8,771 bases of DNA. It comes from Flavobacteriales bacterium. Lineage in GTDB: Bacteria > Bacteroidota > Bacteroidia > NORP154. The notes under the pieces are model-generated. The model saw nothing but the letters and a program-made list of their open reading frames with translations. It did no database searches and was not told where the DNA came from. Each line of letters opens with the position of its first letter. Positions within the stretch are counted from its first letter, which is position 1. The stretch lies in contig DTSC01000062.1 of assembly GCA_012965625.1 (NCBI GenBank), positions 1 through 8,771 on the forward strand, in the 5' to 3' direction. Position numbers and translations under genes: made by a program. Positions 7,021 through 8,771 of the stretch are shown here, one piece after another.

Positions 7021-7810
7021 TTATCCCTTAACAACCAAATAGTTGGCAATGGCTTCCTGAAAAGGAGAAAATATCTTTTCGCCGCCAGCAACAATTTCCC
7101 CACCAAAGAGGTAATTACTCCCCCCTTTAAAATCGCTTACCTTTCCTCCTGCCTGTTTAACTATTAAAGCGCCAGCAGCTACATCCCATGCACTTAATCC
7201 GTATTCATAAAACCCTTCTCCCCTGCCACAAGCCACATATGCCAGATCAACTGCGGCAGAGCCGAATCTCCTTAAACCATGCGTCTCCTCCATAAAAAAA
7301 CGAAACAACGATAAATATTCATCCAAGAGGGAATAATCCCGGTTAGGAAAACCTGTAATTAAAAGGGAGTCTTTCAATTTGCTTGTAGCTGAGACCTTGA
7401 TCTCCTTACCATTTAAATAGGCCTTGCTGCCCTGCCAGGCATAAAAACACTCGTTAAGATTAATCTCGTAAATAACTCCAAGTACAATTTCAGTATCGCA
7501 CATTAAGGCAATACTGATCGAAAAGCAAGGAATTGCATGAATAAAATTAGTGGTGCCATCCAGGGGGTCAACAATCCAGGTATAGTGTTTGCCTATCTCT
7601 GACGCCGTATCTTCTTCCGTGATAAACCCGGCTTCAGGAAGCAGCTCTCTTAACCCTTTTACCAGCATTTTTATCCACATAAGTAACAAAGTCATGCAAA
7701 CCTTTAACCTCAATATTCTCAACAGCTATCTTTCCCGATTCGGCCCTGATAAACCCTCCGACTACTTCTGTTAGTTCACATACCTTCCAAGTAAGATCCT
7801 CTAAATCCAT
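7021..7810 (-). pseudogene. Inositol monophosphatase family protein (SuhB-like), frameshifted near codon 48
   Basis: Metal-dependent sugar-phosphate or inositol monophosphatase fold, broken in this sequence. The 5' part starts at ATG 7810 and reads MDLEDLTWKVCELTEVVG, later VKGLHDFVTYVDK, the usual family N-terminus. After that Lys it continues out of frame and stops at a TGA at 7634-7636. The rest resumes one frame over at 7668 (MLVKGLRELLPEAGF). It then has ITEED (metal-site Glu), WIVDPLDGTTNF (metal-site Asp residues), SAWDVAAGALIVKQAGGKV, and the stop at 7021-7023. Joining 47 codons, four missing residues and 215 codons gives about 266, the normal family length. All later active-site motifs are intact, so the lesion is recent or is a sequencing error. 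The 3' frame alone could only start at a TTG (7722) or ATG (7668) and would lack the first helices. It converges on the PorP/SprF gene with a 21-nt gap and is divergent from the helicase. Confidence 0.85.
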
Positions 7811-7911
7811 TGTATTTTTTTGCTAAATTTAGCATGAATTTGGCATAGTTGTATTCTTTTCATAAACAAGAATTAAGTTCCAGGTTTCAATAATTAATAT
7901 ATTTTTACTTA
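7811..7911. promoter_or_regulatory. Divergent suhB-like/helicase intergenic region, probable promoters
   Basis: A 101-nt AT-rich gap between two divergent start codons must hold at least one promoter. On the plus strand TGAATTTG (7835-7842) matches the Bacteroidota -7 box TAnnTTTG at all but one position, with a TTG at 7810-7812 about 22 nt upstream. On the minus strand TAAATTTA (7824-7831) misses only the final G, but I see no matching TTG upstream of it. These boxes are weak evidence in such AT-rich DNA. No Shine-Dalgarno precedes either start. Confidence 0.35.
7821..7834. promoter_or_regulatory. Perfect 14-bp palindrome TGCTAAATTTAGCA, possible operator
   Basis: TGCTAAATTTAGCA is identical to its own reverse complement. 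It lies 11 nt upstream of the phosphatase start and overlaps that strand's best -7-like box. A related, imperfect site, TGCCAAATTCATGC on the minus strand (7832-7845), begins 11 nt further on. It has no loop, so a dimeric-protein binding site is likelier than an RNA hairpin. Function is inferred only from symmetry and position. Confidence 0.35.
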
Positions 7912-8771
7912 ATGCCTACAGTCCTAAAAATAAATAATCCGAAAACTACAGATCCAGACATCAAATATGATGCCTTGTTTAAAGACACCCTGGATGCATT
8001 AAATCCAGCGCAAAGGACTGCTGTTAACCAAATCGAAGGCCCACTATTAGTGGTTGCAGGACCGGGAACTGGGAAAACGCATCTTTTAGCAGCACGAATC
8101 GGGCAAATTTTGAAGCAAACAGATGCGCAAGCTTATAATATCCTTTGCTTAACATATACTGAGGCAGGGACCATTGCCATGAGACAGCGATTATTGGAGT
8201 TTATCGGCCCAATAGCTTATCGCGTAAACATCTATACCTTCCATGCCTTCTGCAATGACATCATCCAACGCTATCCAGACTATTTTGGTAATCGCGACCT
8301 TATTCCAATTTCAGAGCTGGAGACTGTAGATCTGCTCATGAAGATGATTGACAGATTGGATGCATCTAACCCTATAAAAAGAAAGAAAGGCAAAATATAC
8401 TATGAAGTAAAGCGTATGAAGGACTTGTTTCGCAGGATGAAAGAAGAGTCGTGGACAGTAAAGCATCTTGAAAATTGCATTGACGCTTATTTAGAAGACC
8501 TTCCTCTTAGGGAAGAATATATTTACAAAAGAGGAAACGCAAAAAAGGGAATCAAAACAGGCGATATAAAACAGCACTTAGTAGATAAGGAGCTTGAAAA
8601 AATGACAGTCTTAAGAGCTGCAGTGCAGCTATTTCCCGTATTTAAAACCATGATGGCAGGGGCTAATCGCTACGATTATAACGACATGATCCTATGGGTG
8701 CTGGATGCATTTAAAAATGATGAAGATTTCCTCAGAATCCAACAGGAGAAATACCATTATTTCTTAGTGGA
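7912..8771 (+). CDS. UvrD/Rep-type superfamily 1 DNA helicase, N-terminal part (3' end cut by window edge)
   Basis: ATP-dependent DNA helicase of the UvrD/PcrA/Rep group, acting in DNA repair or recombination. From ATG 7912 I read 286 codons plus two bases with no stop. The Q motif is NPAQRTAVN (31-39). Walker A is AGPGTGKT (49-56), with GPGTGKT where classical UvrD has G.GSGKT. Motif Ia is LTYTEAGTIAM (80-90, the counterpart of LTFTNKAA..M in UvrD), and motif Ib is TFHAFC (109-114). A helical 1B insertion rich in Lys and Glu follows, then YDYNDMILWVLDAF. The window ends in YHYFLV plus GA, exactly where the Walker B Asp-Glu should begin. The second RecA domain and any C-terminal nuclease lie outside the window, so AddA-like or helicase-nuclease subtypes cannot be separated from plain UvrD. 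The start follows a long AT-rich leader with no visible Shine-Dalgarno. Confidence 0.92.
   Translation, partial: MPTVLKINNPKTTDPDIKYDALFKDTLDALNPAQRTAVNQIEGPLLVVAGPGTGKTHLLAARIGQILKQTDAQAYNILCLTYTEAGTIAMRQRLLEFIGPIAYRVNIYTFHAFCNDIIQRYPDYFGNRDLIPISELETVDLLMKMIDRLDASNPIKRKKGKIYYEVKRMKDLFRRMKEESWTVKHLENCIDAYLEDLPLREEYIYKRGNAKKGIKTGDIKQHLVDKELEKMTVLRAAVQLFPVFKTMMAGANRYDYNDMILWVLDAFKNDEDFLRIQQEKYHYFLV

Noticed and set aside
7634..7680. Programmed ribosomal frameshift in the phosphatase gene
   Set aside because: The junction needs a +1 shift. There is no X XXY YYZ heptamer in the right phase, and this family is not known to use recoding. The residues lost at the junction point to a deletion.
7669..7722. 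Start of the phosphatase at a TTG at 7722
   Set aside because: The residues it would add are an out-of-frame reading of the true N-terminal region, whose correct frame (VKGLHDFVTYVDK) matches the family.
7589..7774. Plus-strand open frame of 61 codons over the phosphatase 5' end
   Set aside because: It is antisense to the two conserved phosphatase frames and has no recognisable features.

Overview
This is an 8.8 kb AT-rich chromosomal segment that looks like Bacteroidota. The main reasons are a giant surface protein with SprB-type repeats and a gliding-motility-associated (CHU_C, type B) C-terminal sorting domain, a PorP/SprF-family protein directly behind it, and start codons without clear Shine-Dalgarno sequences. 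I cannot place the organism below phylum with confidence. I see no rRNA, tRNA, CRISPR array, insertion sequence or phage gene.

Layout: (1) Positions 1-1007, minus strand: ribD, the bifunctional riboflavin deaminase/reductase, cut by the left edge. (2) Positions 1085-5983, plus strand: a 1632-residue secreted multidomain protein. Its order is signal peptide, seven-repeat beta-propeller, Ser/Thr/Ala-rich linker, fourteen SprB-like repeats in two sequence classes, and a type B sorting domain. (3) Positions 5980-6999, plus strand: a PorP/SprF-family outer-membrane protein whose ATG overlaps the stop of the giant gene (ATGA). (4) Positions 7021-7810, minus strand: an inositol-monophosphatase-family (SuhB-like) gene broken by a frameshift. 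The break is best explained by an 11-bp deletion between short direct repeats. (5) Positions 7811-7911: a divergent intergenic region with a perfect 14-bp palindrome. (6) Position 7912 to the right edge, plus strand: the N-terminal 286 residues of a UvrD/Rep-type superfamily 1 helicase.

Genes 2 and 3 form the one clear functional unit: a type IX secretion cargo and its probable dedicated PorP/SprF partner, made from one transcript and probably translationally coupled. The flanking genes (riboflavin synthesis, phosphatase, helicase) are housekeeping genes with no evident link to it.

The most interesting signals are internal to the giant gene. There is a three-repeat higher-order duplication (about 699 nt period), an abrupt change of repeat class, and near-complete synonymous divergence between repeats that stay identical at the protein level. 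The suhB lesion is the other point worth checking. No wholly new system is evident; the cargo/partner pair follows a known Bacteroidota theme with a distinctive architecture.
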